Shown: piece after piece, positions 17,010 to 27,512 of the stretch
Numbering within the stretch: position 1 is the stretch's first letter
Layout: every line of letters starts with the position of its first letter
Made by a program: the position numbers and the translations under genes
Assembly (NCBI RefSeq): GCF_018780385.1
Contig: NZ_JADMJO010000022.1
Coordinates: forward strand, 140,024-204,023
Reading direction: 5' to 3'
Source of the DNA: Hydrogenophaga sp.
Lineage (GTDB): Bacteria; Pseudomonadota; Gammaproteobacteria; Burkholderiales; Burkholderiaceae_C
Length of the DNA: 64,000 bases
The notes under the pieces: generated by a model
Told to the model about the DNA's origin: nothing
The model's input: only the letters and a program-made list of their open reading frames with translations
Databases searched by the model: none

Positions 17010-18124
17010 ACGGCTGGCTTCAGCGCGGCGCACCCTGGTTGCTGGCGGGCGCGTTGCTGCTGGCGTGGGCCCAGGTCCGCGCAGAGCGCGTTCCCCTGCA
17101 GCGCCTGAGCCTGGGCGATGTGGGTGGGTGGATCGAAGTGGTGGTGCAGGTGCAAGGCCGGCCGGGGCGCTGGATCATCGACACCGGCAGCACCCGCCAC
17201 ATCGTCTCGCGCTCCTTTGCCGAGCGGCACGCGCTGGCCATTGGCGCCAGCGTGCGGGTCGAGACGGCCGGGGGTGCGGTGAATGGCACCGAAGTGAGCT
17301 TGCCCGCGCTGCACATCGGCGCCTGGCGCCAGGCGGGCCAGAGCGCCGTGCGCATCGACGATCTTGGCGGTGTACTGGGTCCCGCGGGCGAGGGCATCGA
17401 GGGCATTCTGGGCCTGCCGCTGCTGCGGGGCCACACGCTGGATCTGGACCTGAGGGACTGGACGCTGGCCTTGGGTTCCAGCACCACGGACACCACCACC
17501 CCGTGCCCCGAAGGCACGCAGGCACTCGATCTCGGTGTGTACCGCGGCCTGCCGGTGATCACCGTTCGCGTCAACGACGCCGCCGCCGAATCCCTGCTGC
17601 TGGACACCGGCAACCCGGCGGCGGTGGTGCGCATCGAAGCCACGCCGGCTCGCGCCGCGGCGCCCGGCCTGGCGCTGGCGGCCAGCGTGAGCGTGGGTGC
17701 ATTGCAGCGCACCCAGGTACCGGTGGTGCGGCTGAACGCGCCCGCACTGCACCGCGCGCTGGCACCCGACCTTCAGGGACTGGCCGGCACCGCGCTGCTC
17801 GATGGCACGCGCTGGTGGATCGACCTGGACCGGCGGCGCGCCTGCGTCGAGCCCCGGCGCCTCGCGGTACCGGGAGGCTTCGGCCTGTCGCTCACCCAAC
17901 GGGGCGAGGGGGTGGTCCTCGAGACCGTTCTGCCGGGAAGCCCCGCCGCACTCGCCGGCCTGCGCGAAGGCGACGTGGTGCAACACTGGGTGACCGGCCC
18001 ACCAAGCGGTGCGCTGCGCGCGCTGTGGGCACGCGTGCAGGGACGCGACGATATCGAGGTGCAGGCCGGATCGCAGGCGCGGGTGGTGCTGCGCCGCTCG
18101 CACTTTCTGCCGGCCCTGCCCTGA
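17006..18124 (+). CDS. Secreted double retropepsin-like aspartic protease with C-terminal PDZ domain
   Basis: 372 residues. The signal peptide (WLLAGALLLAWAQVRA) ends at about residue 26. Two aspartic-protease half domains each bear an Asp-Thr-Gly motif: IIDTGST at Asp59 and LLDTGNP at Asp200, so one chain can supply both catalytic aspartates. A PDZ domain at about 290-365 (LETVLPGSPAALAGLREGDVV) probably positions substrates. It is predicted periplasmic. It starts inside the TIR gene's last codons (ATGA), a sign of translational coupling despite the different compartments. Related PDZ/aspartyl protease proteins exist in Proteobacteria, but I know of no characterised pairing with TIR. Confidence 0.85.
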   Translation: MNGWLQRGAPWLLAGALLLAWAQVRAERVPLQRLSLGDVGGWIEVVVQVQGRPGRWIIDTGSTRHIVSRSFAERHALAIGASVRVETAGGAVNGTEVSLPALHIGAWRQAGQSAVRIDDLGGVLGPAGEGIEGILGLPLLRGHTLDLDLRDWTLALGSSTTDTTTPCPEGTQALDLGVYRGLPVITVRVNDAAAESLLLDTGNPAAVVRIEATPARAAAPGLALAASVSVGALQRTQVPVVRLNAPALHRALAPDLQGLAGTALLDGTRWWIDLDRRRACVEPRRLAVPGGFGLSLTQRGEGVVLETVLPGSPAALAGLREGDVVQHWVTGPPSGALRALWARVQGRDDIEVQAGSQARVVLRRSHFLPALP

Positions 18125-18125
18125 C

Positions 18126-18887
18126 TCAGCAGGTCACGTTGCCCGGGTTGGGCTGGCGCTTGAGCGTCACGAGCACGCCCCCGGCGTTGAGCAGGCGCAA
18201 GGTGGCACCGTCGACATACTCGACCTGGGTGAAAAACTTCTGCGCGGCGTTCAGCGGGTTCACCAGCTCCGGAATCAACGGGCGGCTCAGTGAGGCCACG
18301 ACAAAGCCGCGCATCTCACCCTCGAAGTTGACCTTGGCGGCGGGGACGGTCACGTCGCAGCCGGTCACGTTTTCGGTGTTGGCACCGGTGAAGTTGTCCA
18401 CCGACGACGGTTCGTTGAACTTCAGGGTGAGCGTACCGCTTTCGCTGATCCACAGGCCCGCCTGCATCTGCACGTCGACCCGGCTGTTGGTGTAGCTGCG
18501 CGCGGGTTGTGCGCCCAGGGCCACGGTGTCGAGCTTGCGCAGGTCGGTGAAGCTGCCCTGGATGCAGTTGGGCGCGTTCGCTGGCGCCGCCGGGCGCAGC
18601 ACCACGGCGCCGTTCTCCAGGGTCCCCACCACATCCACCGGGTTGCCCGGCGTGGCGCCGCACACCCCATCGTCGGAGTCGACGGTGGCCGTGATGTCGA
18701 GCTTGGACGCAAAAACCTGGACCAACGGCGACGGCGAGGTGAACTGGATGGTGGTGGTGAAACCGGCGTTGCTCCAGGCGCCACCCAGCGGTGTGACGAT
18801 CTGCAGCACCGCCAGCAACTCGCCCCCACCGCAAGCCGCCAGACTGGCAGCCACCGCAAGGCCCAAGGCAGGGATTTTTCGTTTCAT
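18126..18887 (-). CDS. Putative lipoprotein, function unknown
   Basis: 253 residues. The N-terminus MKRKIPALGLAVAASLAACGGG has a lipobox ending in Cys19 (Leu-Ala-Ala-Cys), so it should be lipid-anchored. The mature part is beta-rich and low in charge, with an ending LRLLNAGGVLVTLKRQPNPG, and carries four further cysteines that could form disulphides. I do not recognise a family. AGGAGG lies just upstream of the ATG at 18887. It is convergent with the protease gene with a one-base gap and is not obviously linked to it. Confidence 0.72.
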   Translation of the reverse strand: MKRKIPALGLAVAASLAACGGGELLAVLQIVTPLGGAWSNAGFTTTIQFTSPSPLVQVFASKLDITATVDSDDGVCGATPGNPVDVVGTLENGAVVLRPAAPANAPNCIQGSFTDLRKLDTVALGAQPARSYTNSRVDVQMQAGLWISESGTLTLKFNEPSSVDNFTGANTENVTGCDVTVPAAKVNFEGEMRGFVVASLSRPLIPELVNPLNAAQKFFTQVEYVDGATLRLLNAGGVLVTLKRQPNPGNVTC

Positions 18888-18990
18888 GGCCAACCTCCTT
18901 TTCAACAGGGGAGGCGCAAATTCTGATCCTCCGCACCGCCTTTGAGAAGTGGGCGCGCCGGTCCGTTCTGCCCGCTTGGGGGAAGGAGCC

Positions 18991-20712
18991 TCAATCGTCC
19001 TGGCGCAGATCCGGAAAATCGCTCTCCAGGTGCTCGCCAGCGCCGCGCGCGCCGCTCGCCTGCCGCCCCACTTCTTGCGCACGCAGTTGCACACGGCGGA
19101 TCTTGCCCGAGATGGTCTTGGGCAACTCATTCACGAACTCGATGCGGCGCACGCGCTTGTACGGCGCGAGTTGCTGGCGCGCAAATGCAAAGATCGCTTC
19201 GGCCAGCTCGGCTCCCGCCACGGCGCCCGGCGCGAGGATCAGGTAGGCCTTGGGCACCGCCGTGCGCACCGGGTCCGGGCACGGCACCACCGCCACTTCC
19301 ACCACCGCTTCGTGCTCGATGAGTGCGCTCTCCAGCTCGAACGGGCTGATGCGGTAGCCCGAGGCCTTGAACACGTCGTCGGCGCGCCCCACGAAGGTGA
19401 GGTAGCCATCGGCATCGCGCGCGGCGGTGTCACCCGTGTGGTAGTGGCCATCCCGCATCACCTCGGCGTTCTTCTCCGGGCTGTCGAGGTAGCCCACCAT
19501 CAGCCCCAGCGGGCGTTCGCTCAGGTCGATGCAGACCTCGCCCTCATCGGCTTCGTGCCCGTCGGCGTCGAGCAAGCGGATCTTGTAGCCCGGCAGCGGC
19601 AGACCCATGGAGCCGGGTTTGAGGGGCAGGCCCGGCGCATTGCCCACTTGCGCGGTGGTCTCCGTCTGGCCGTAGCCGTCGCGCAGCGTCAGCCCCCAGG
19701 CCTTGCGGATCTGCTCGATGATTTCCGGGTTCAGCGGTTCGCCAGCGCCGATCACCTCGCGCAGCGCCAGCCGGCCTTGCCAGGCGGCCAGGTCTTCCTG
19801 AATCAGCATGCGCCACACCGTGGGCGGTGCACACAGGCTGGTGACGCGGCAGCGCTCCAGCACGGCCAGCAGACCCTGCGAACTGAAGCGCGGCGTGTTG
19901 TAGATGAAGACGCAGGCGCCCGCGTTCCACGGTGCGTAGAAACAGCTCCAGGCGTGCTTGGCCCAGCCCGGTGAAGAGATGTTCAGGTGCATATCGCCCG
20001 CCTTGAGGCCGAGCCAGTACATGGTGGAGAGGTGTCCCACCGGGTAGCTCTGGTGGGTGTGCAACACCAGCTTGGGCTGCGAGGTGGTGCCCGAGGTGAA
20101 ATACAGCAGCATGGGGTCGGTGGCCAGGGTCGTGCCCTGCGGGTCAAACGCAGTCGGTGCATCGTTCGACGCGGCGAAATCCACCCAGCCCGGCTGCGGC
20201 GCGCCCACACAGATGCGCGAAAAGCTGCCCGTGATCGATTCAAACTTGGGCACCTGCACCGCACCCACCACCACATGCTTCACATCGCCACGAGCTATCC
20301 GGTCTTGCAGGTCGTCGGGCGTGAGCAGTGCCGTGGCCGGGATCAGCACCGCGCCGAGCTTGATGGCCGCCAGCATGGTCTCCCACAGCGCGCTTTCATT
20401 GCCCAGCACCATGAGCACACGCTCACCGCGCTGCACACCCTGCGCACGCAGGAAATTGGCCACCTGGTTGGAGCGCTGCGCGAGTTGCGCAAACGACAAC
20501 CGCTCTTCGGCGCCGTCGGCATCAACGATCCACAGCGCGGTGGCGTCATTGCCGTTCGCCATGGCGTCGAAATGGTCCAGCGCCCAGTTGAATGCGGTGA
20601 GCACCGGCCAGCGAAACTGCGCACTCGCCGCGGCGGGGTCGCCGCGCAGGGCGAGCAACTGGTCGCGCGCCTGCAAAAAGGCCTGGGAGGATGGGCTGGG
20701 CGTGTGGTTCAT
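18991..20712 (-). CDS. AMP-dependent acyl-CoA synthetase (acetyl/medium-chain type)
   Basis: A 573-residue ANL enzyme: LLYFTSGTTSQPKLVLHTH phosphate loop, DGYGQTETTAQVG, GHYHTGDTAARDADGYLTFVGRADDVFKASGYRISPFELE, and PKTISGKIRR with the catalytic Lys. The overall form (WALDHFDAMA near the N-terminus) is that of acetyl-CoA synthetase-like or medium-chain acyl-CoA ligases acting on short or branched acids. GAGGAAA precedes the ATG. It is divergent from the AcoR-like regulator at 20858 (145-base spacer), which probably controls it. The exact substrate is unknown. Confidence 0.88.
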   Translation of the reverse strand: MNHTPSPSSQAFLQARDQLLALRGDPAAASAQFRWPVLTAFNWALDHFDAMANGNDATALWIVDADGAEERLSFAQLAQRSNQVANFLRAQGVQRGERVLMVLGNESALWETMLAAIKLGAVLIPATALLTPDDLQDRIARGDVKHVVVGAVQVPKFESITGSFSRICVGAPQPGWVDFAASNDAPTAFDPQGTTLATDPMLLYFTSGTTSQPKLVLHTHQSYPVGHLSTMYWLGLKAGDMHLNISSPGWAKHAWSCFYAPWNAGACVFIYNTPRFSSQGLLAVLERCRVTSLCAPPTVWRMLIQEDLAAWQGRLALREVIGAGEPLNPEIIEQIRKAWGLTLRDGYGQTETTAQVGNAPGLPLKPGSMGLPLPGYKIRLLDADGHEADEGEVCIDLSERPLGLMVGYLDSPEKNAEVMRDGHYHTGDTAARDADGYLTFVGRADDVFKASGYRISPFELESALIEHEAVVEVAVVPCPDPVRTAVPKAYLILAPGAVAGAELAEAIFAFARQQLAPYKRVRRIEFVNELPKTISGKIRRVQLRAQEVGRQASGARGAGEHLESDFPDLRQDD

Positions 20713-20857
20713 GTTTCCTCGATCGTGTTGGGGTGCTGCTGTGCGGCGGCTTGTTCGGTGGGTTGATCGTAGACGCGCGCCCTGCGCGACAGCCGCTCAG
20801 TACTTTCCCTAGCGCGGGTTTGTGCCACGGCAGTACACAGTCGCTCGGACACCCCCC

Positions 20858-22060
20858 ATGCAAAACCCACCCACCCTCCGCTCCTCGCCACCCCGCACGG
20901 CAGGCCTGTTCTTCGCCACGCCCGAGCAGCGTGTGGCGTTGGCGCGCGAGATGTTCTTTGACGAGGGCCAACGCCCCACGGGGCTGGTACCCGAGCTGGT
21001 GATCCAGTCGTGGATGCGCTGCACGGTGGCCAACCGCCGGCCCTCCGAGCCGATCAACCTCGAGCCGGTGACCAAGGCGCGCATCGCCAGCGCGCTGGCG
21101 CGCAACCGCCTGCTGTTGCAGGCCGCCAGTCACGACCTGCAACAACTCGATGCCGCCCTGGCCGGAACGCCGTGCAAAGCCTTGCTCACCGGACCCGACG
21201 GGGTGCTGATCCAGGTCACGCCCACCGCGCGCGCCGAAGGCGGCCTGATGCCGCAGGCGGCGCGCGTTGGCGTCAATCTCAATGAAAACCACATCGGCAC
21301 CACCGCGCCCAGCGTGGTGGCACGTACCGGTGAAGCCTGCGTGGTGCGCGGCGCCGAGCACTTCTTTACCGACGTCTCGGTCATGCAGTGCGCCGCCGCG
21401 CCGATCCGCAACGCACGCGGCGATCTGGCCGGTGTGCTGGACCTTTCCATCGAGGGCGAGGCCTTCCGCTTCGATGCCGCCGCCATGGTACGGCTGTATG
21501 CCACCGCCATCGAAAACCGTTTGTTCGAGGCGCAATCGGCCGCGTTGGTGCTGCTGCGTTTCCAGTCGAGCCCGGCGCTGCTGCACACACCGCTGGAAGG
21601 CCTGGCCGCCGTGGATGGGCAAGGCCGCGTGGCCTGGCTCAACCAGACCGGGGCCAGCCTGCTCGGCACCGAGCGTGTGCCCGCACAACCCACCGACGCC
21701 GAGGCGCTGCTCGGGCTCGGGCTTGAAGACCTGCTCTCGCTCGCCCACCAGGGCCGGCCGCAGCCGCGCCAATGCCCCAATGGCCTGACGCTGTGGATCC
21801 AGGCCCGGCTCGATGCGCCAAGGGCCCCCGCCCCCGGCATCGAGACGCCACCCCTGCCCCCCGCCGACGTGCCCGACGCCGCGCCACCCGACGACCCCGC
21901 CGTGCCGACCCTGCACCACGCCAACCGAGCGCTGATCGAAAGCACATTGGCCGCCTGTGGCGGCAATGTGTCGCGGGCGGCACGCCAGCTCGGTGTTTCA
22001 CGCGGGCTGCTCTACCGGCGCCTGGGTGAATGGCGCAGCGACGACCACCCCACCGGCTGA
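20858..22060 (+). CDS. AcoR-like regulator: GAF sensor plus Fis-type HTH, lacking the AAA+ sigma54 domain
   Basis: About 400 residues. The N-terminal region (PELVIQSWMRCTVANRRPSEPI) and GAF domain (VNLNENHIGTTAPSVVARTGEACVV through CAAAPIRNARGDLAGVLDLS) match acetoin/aldehyde regulators of the AcoR family. The C-terminus is a Fis/HTH_8 helix-turn-helix (ACGGNVSRAARQLGVSRGLLYRRL). Between them only about 130 residues of Pro/Ala-rich sequence and a PAS-like piece occur, with no GAFTGA or Walker motifs. It therefore cannot act by remodelling sigma54 holoenzyme. ATG at 20858 chosen; an in-frame ATG at 20822 is possible. It is divergent from an acyl-CoA synthetase it may regulate. Confidence 0.8.
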   Translation: MQNPPTLRSSPPRTAGLFFATPEQRVALAREMFFDEGQRPTGLVPELVIQSWMRCTVANRRPSEPINLEPVTKARIASALARNRLLLQAASHDLQQLDAALAGTPCKALLTGPDGVLIQVTPTARAEGGLMPQAARVGVNLNENHIGTTAPSVVARTGEACVVRGAEHFFTDVSVMQCAAAPIRNARGDLAGVLDLSIEGEAFRFDAAAMVRLYATAIENRLFEAQSAALVLLRFQSSPALLHTPLEGLAAVDGQGRVAWLNQTGASLLGTERVPAQPTDAEALLGLGLEDLLSLAHQGRPQPRQCPNGLTLWIQARLDAPRAPAPGIETPPLPPADVPDAAPPDDPAVPTLHHANRALIESTLAACGGNVSRAARQLGVSRGLLYRRLGEWRSDDHPTG

Positions 22061-22149
22061 CCGGCGGGCGGTTCATCCCCCACCTGTGGTGGGCGATGAC
22101 ACCACAGCGTGATAGTTTTGGCCCTTCGCTTCAGCGCAGCCCCGCCACC

Positions 22150-22647
22150 ATGAATCTTCAACGCTTCCTCGATGCCCAGAACCCTGTCTACGACCAGGTG
22201 CTGGAAGAACTCAAAGCCGGCCAGAAGCAGGGCCACTGGATCTGGTTCGTCTTTCCCCAGCACCGCGGTCTGGGCAGCAGCCACCGCGCCCAGTTCTATG
22301 GCATCGAATGCCTTGACGAGGCCCGGGCCTTTCAGAAACACCCGGTGCTCGGCCCGCGCCTGCACGAATGCACCACCGCCGTGCTGCGCCACACCCGGAA
22401 ATCGGCCAGCCAGATCCTGGGTGCGCCCGACGACCTGAAGTTCTACTCCTGCATGACGCTGTTCAGTGAAGCCGCTCCCGAGGAACTGGTGTTTCGCCTC
22501 GCGCTGCAAGCGTTCTTCAACGGCTCCAAGGACCCGGAAACCTTGCGTCTCTGCGGACTCACGTCACGCAGATCCCCGGCCACACGAGTCGCTTCGACCG
22601 GCCCACAACACGACCTGTCTTCGGGATCGCTGTTGCACATGCGCTGA
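22150..22647 (+). CDS. DUF1810 domain-containing protein with extra C-terminal tail
   Basis: 165 residues. Residues 1-135 match DUF1810 along its length: RFLDAQNPVYDQVLEELKAGQKQGHW, FVFPQHRGLG, HPVLGPRLHECT and DDLKFYSCMTLF. Members are about 140-150 residues, fold as a compact helical domain and have no assigned activity. The last 30 residues (TSRRSPATRVASTGP onward) look unrelated and rich in Ser and Arg, perhaps a read-through after a small frameshift or a natural extension. It lies upstream of katG on the same strand, 122 bases away. Confidence 0.82.
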   Translation: MNLQRFLDAQNPVYDQVLEELKAGQKQGHWIWFVFPQHRGLGSSHRAQFYGIECLDEARAFQKHPVLGPRLHECTTAVLRHTRKSASQILGAPDDLKFYSCMTLFSEAAPEELVFRLALQAFFNGSKDPETLRLCGLTSRRSPATRVASTGPQHDLSSGSLLHMR

Positions 22648-22703
22648 GGCGCCACCGGCCAGCGCCCCGCAGCGCCACTATGGCTTTCATTGCCAAAATT
22701 GCG

Positions 22704-22733
22704 TTGATCGTTTGGGGAGGCACACACTAAAGT
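22704..22733 (+). promoter_or_regulatory. Weak candidate promoter of katG
   Basis: TTGATC (22704-22709) and TAAAGT (22728-22733) are separated by 18 bases, about 40 bases before the start codon. KatG genes are usually OxyR-controlled, but I do not see a convincing OxyR tetrad motif. Confidence 0.3.
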
Positions 22734-22736
22734 TGA

Positions 22737-24962
<2,226 letters not shown>

Positions 24963-24976
24963 TCGCACCAGGCAGA

Positions 24977-25010
24977 AAAAACAAAGGGGCCGAAAGGCCC
25001 CTTTGTTTTG
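24977..25010. terminator. Rho-independent terminator, bidirectional
   Basis: AACAAAGGGGCC, loop GAAA, GGCCCCTTTGTT, then TTG. It is a 12-bp perfect stem preceded by an A-run and followed by Ts, so it works in both directions. It ends katG and the convergent gene whose stop lies at 25021. Confidence 0.92.
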
Positions 25011-25020
25011 ATCAAAGCGA

Positions 25021-25437
25021 TCAGCGTGTTCCGCCAGGCAAGACCTGCAGCAGGATGTCCGACCAGATCACCCGCTGGTCCGTCTCGCTGAGCGGCTTCG
25101 CGCCCTGGCTTCCCAGAAACCACCCGATGTGCTCGTCGAAGCGCCGGTGGTTCTTGTCGTTCGGGCTGTAGATGTAGAGCGGCCATTCGCGCTCGACTTC
25201 ACAGCCGGTGACGAGGGTGACATTGCGGTGCGGGAGGATGTCCAGCGGCTGCAGATGCACCAGTGCCAGTTCTCTCACCAGGTGGTCGTGCTCGATCACA
25301 AGACGGGTGCAGGCCAGGCCGGTGAGGCCGCCTGTGTGCGCAGCCGGGGGCGTGGGCTGCTGCGCCACCGACAGGATGCGCCCCGCCACCACGCGCACCG
25401 GAAACTCACCGTGTGAGGTCTGGGCCAGCCGGATCAT
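25021..25437 (-). CDS. Hypothetical protein, 138 residues
   Basis: A cytosolic-looking protein, rich in His and Trp, without signal peptide or membrane span. Recognisable stretches are RLVIEHDHLVRELALVHLQPLDILP and the C-terminal WPLYIYSPNDKNHRRFDEHIGWFLGSQG. I cannot assign it to a family. It is convergent with katG across the terminator. The upstream 220 bases (25438-25659) hold no gene I can support. Confidence 0.55.
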   Translation of the reverse strand: MIRLAQTSHGEFPVRVVAGRILSVAQQPTPPAAHTGGLTGLACTRLVIEHDHLVRELALVHLQPLDILPHRNVTLVTGCEVEREWPLYIYSPNDKNHRRFDEHIGWFLGSQGAKPLSETDQRVIWSDILLQVLPGGTR

Positions 25438-25659
25438 GGGCGCGGTGCCGGGCCGGTGAACACGGAACGGGCGCGGGTGGCCGGAGGCGGTCTGGAGTTC
25501 AAGGACATGGGGTGCTCGTGTGGCTTGCGTTGTTGTTGTTCGCTTCTGTTACTCAAGGTAACCGAAGCCCCCCATTTGAGGGACGCTTTGGGTAATGGAT
25601 CACACAACTCCCTGCCCGGACCCCGACCGCACCAGTCGAAAGTCGCTACCGCGAGGCGC

Positions 25660-27363
25660 TCAAGCCATGGCGATCTCCTGCAGCCCCAGCTTCTCCACCA
25701 TGGCCTTGCGCAGCAGGAACTTCTGGATCTTGCCGGTGATGGTCATCGGAAAGGCGTCGACGAATTCGATGTAGCGCGGCACCTTGTAGTGCGCGATCTG
25801 CCCCTGCGCAAAGGCCTGCAGCTCCTCGGCGGTGGCGCTCTGCCCGGCCTTGAGCACCACGCAGGCGCACAGCACCTCGCCATAGCGCACATCGGGCACG
25901 CCGACCACCTGCACGTCCTGCACCTTGGGGTGGTGGTAATAGAACTCCTCGATCTCGCGCGGATACACGTTCTCGCCGCCGCGGATCACCATGTCCTTCA
26001 GGCGCCCGACGATGTTCACGTAGCCTTCATCGTCCATGGTGGCGAGGTCGCCGGTGTGCATCCAGCCCTCCGCGTCGATCGCTTCCTGCGTCTTGTCGCG
26101 GTCGGCCCAGTAGCCCTGCATCACCGAATAACCGCGCGTGCAGAGTTCGCCCACCACACCGCGCGCCACGCGCTGGCCTTCGGTGTCCACAATCTGCACC
26201 TCCAGGTGCGGCTGCACACGCCCCACGGTGGACACGCGGCGCTCGACCGGATCGTCCACCGCGCTCTGGGTGGACACGGGCGAGGTCTCGGTCATGCCGT
26301 AGGCGATGGTCACCTCGCGCATGTTCATGGAGGAGGCCACGCGCTTCATCACCTCGATCGGGCACGGTGAGCCAGCCATGATGCCGGTGCGCAGGCTGCC
26401 GAGATCGGTCGCGGCGAACTGAGGGTGGTCGAGCACGGCGATGAACATGGTGGGCACACCATAGACCGAGGTGCAGCGCTCGGCCTGCACCGCCTGCAAC
26501 ACGGCCGCCGGATCAAACGCTTCCGACGGGTAGACCATGGTGCAGCCGTGGGTGAGGCAGGCCAGGTTGCCCATGACCATGCCGAAGCAGTGGTACAGCG
26601 GCACAGGGATGCACAGCCGGTCCTCGGGGGTGAGGCGGATCGCCTCGCCCACGAAGAAGCCGTTGTTGAGGATGTTGCGGTGGGTGAGCGTGGCGCCCTT
26701 GGGGAAGCCGGTGGTGCCCGAGGTAAACTGGATGTTGATCGGGTCGGTGGCCAAGAGCGTGGGCCCGATGCTGGCCAACTGGCTCACGTGTTCGGGGCCG
26801 GCCCGCACCGGCACGTCGTTGAAGTTGAGCATGCCCGGCGTGTGCCCGTCGCCCAGTCGCACCACCCAGCGCAGGTGGGGCAGTTGCTCGGCCACCAGCG
26901 CACCGGGCGAGCTGCTGTCGATCTCGGGCGCCAGACTGCGCAGGATGTCGATGTAGTTGCTGGTCTTGAGTGCGGGCGCCATCACCAGCGCGGTGCAGGC
27001 CACCTTGTTGAGCGCGTAGGCCAGCTCGCTGGCACGGTAGGCCGGGTTGATGTTGACCAGGATCAGGCCGGCGCGCGCGGTGGCGAACTGCATCAGCGTC
27101 CATTCGGCGCAGTTGGGCGCCCAGATGCCCACGCGGTCGCCGGGTTGCAGGCCGAGCGCCAGCAGGCCGGCGGCCAGCGCGTCGGTGCGGCGCAGCAGTT
27201 CGCTCCAGGTCCAGCGCACGCCCTGGTGCGGGACCACCAGGGCCTCACGCTCGCCGAAGCGCTCGGCGGTTTGCGCCAGTGTCTGGCCGATGGTGAGCTC
27301 CAGCAGGGCGGGTGTGGTGGCGCCCCGGGCGTAAGCCGGCTCTGGCGTGGGTACGGCGGGCAT
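25660..27363 (-). CDS. FadD-like acyl-CoA synthetase (AMP-binding protein)
   Basis: A 567-residue ANL ligase: [20 protein letters not shown] loop, [50 protein letters not shown] and [12 protein letters not shown] with the catalytic Lys. This is the ACSF2/long- to medium-chain fatty acyl-CoA synthetase subfamily, used for beta-oxidation or breakdown of branched acids. AGGAG precedes the ATG at 27363. It stands downstream of the giant kinase gene on the same strand, with a 149-base gap, so it probably has its own promoter. Confidence 0.9.
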   Translation of the reverse strand: MPAVPTPEPAYARGATTPALLELTIGQTLAQTAERFGEREALVVPHQGVRWTWSELLRRTDALAAGLLALGLQPGDRVGIWAPNCAEWTLMQFATARAGLILVNINPAYRASELAYALNKVACTALVMAPALKTSNYIDILRSLAPEIDSSSPGALVAEQLPHLRWVVRLGDGHTPGMLNFNDVPVRAGPEHVSQLASIGPTLLATDPINIQFTSGTTGFPKGATLTHRNILNNGFFVGEAIRLTPEDRLCIPVPLYHCFGMVMGNLACLTHGCTMVYPSEAFDPAAVLQAVQAERCTSVYGVPTMFIAVLDHPQFAATDLGSLRTGIMAGSPCPIEVMKRVASSMNMREVTIAYGMTETSPVSTQSAVDDPVERRVSTVGRVQPHLEVQIVDTEGQRVARGVVGELCTRGYSVMQGYWADRDKTQEAIDAEGWMHTGDLATMDDEGYVNIVGRLKDMVIRGGENVYPREIEEFYYHHPKVQDVQVVGVPDVRYGEVLCACVVLKAGQSATAEELQAFAQGQIAHYKVPRYIEFVDAFPMTITGKIQKFLLRKAMVEKLGLQEIAMA

Positions 27364-27512
27364 GGGTGTCTCCTGGTGGTGGCGCGCGGCAGCGTGCATG
27401 CGCAGGATCATCACCCGCCCCGACGATGCCCACACGCCCGGGCTTTCCCTGACGGCGGCTTGTTCCGTTTCGCCACAACCCGCGCAGCCCATGGCCACAC
27501 GGGCGTCCCCCC

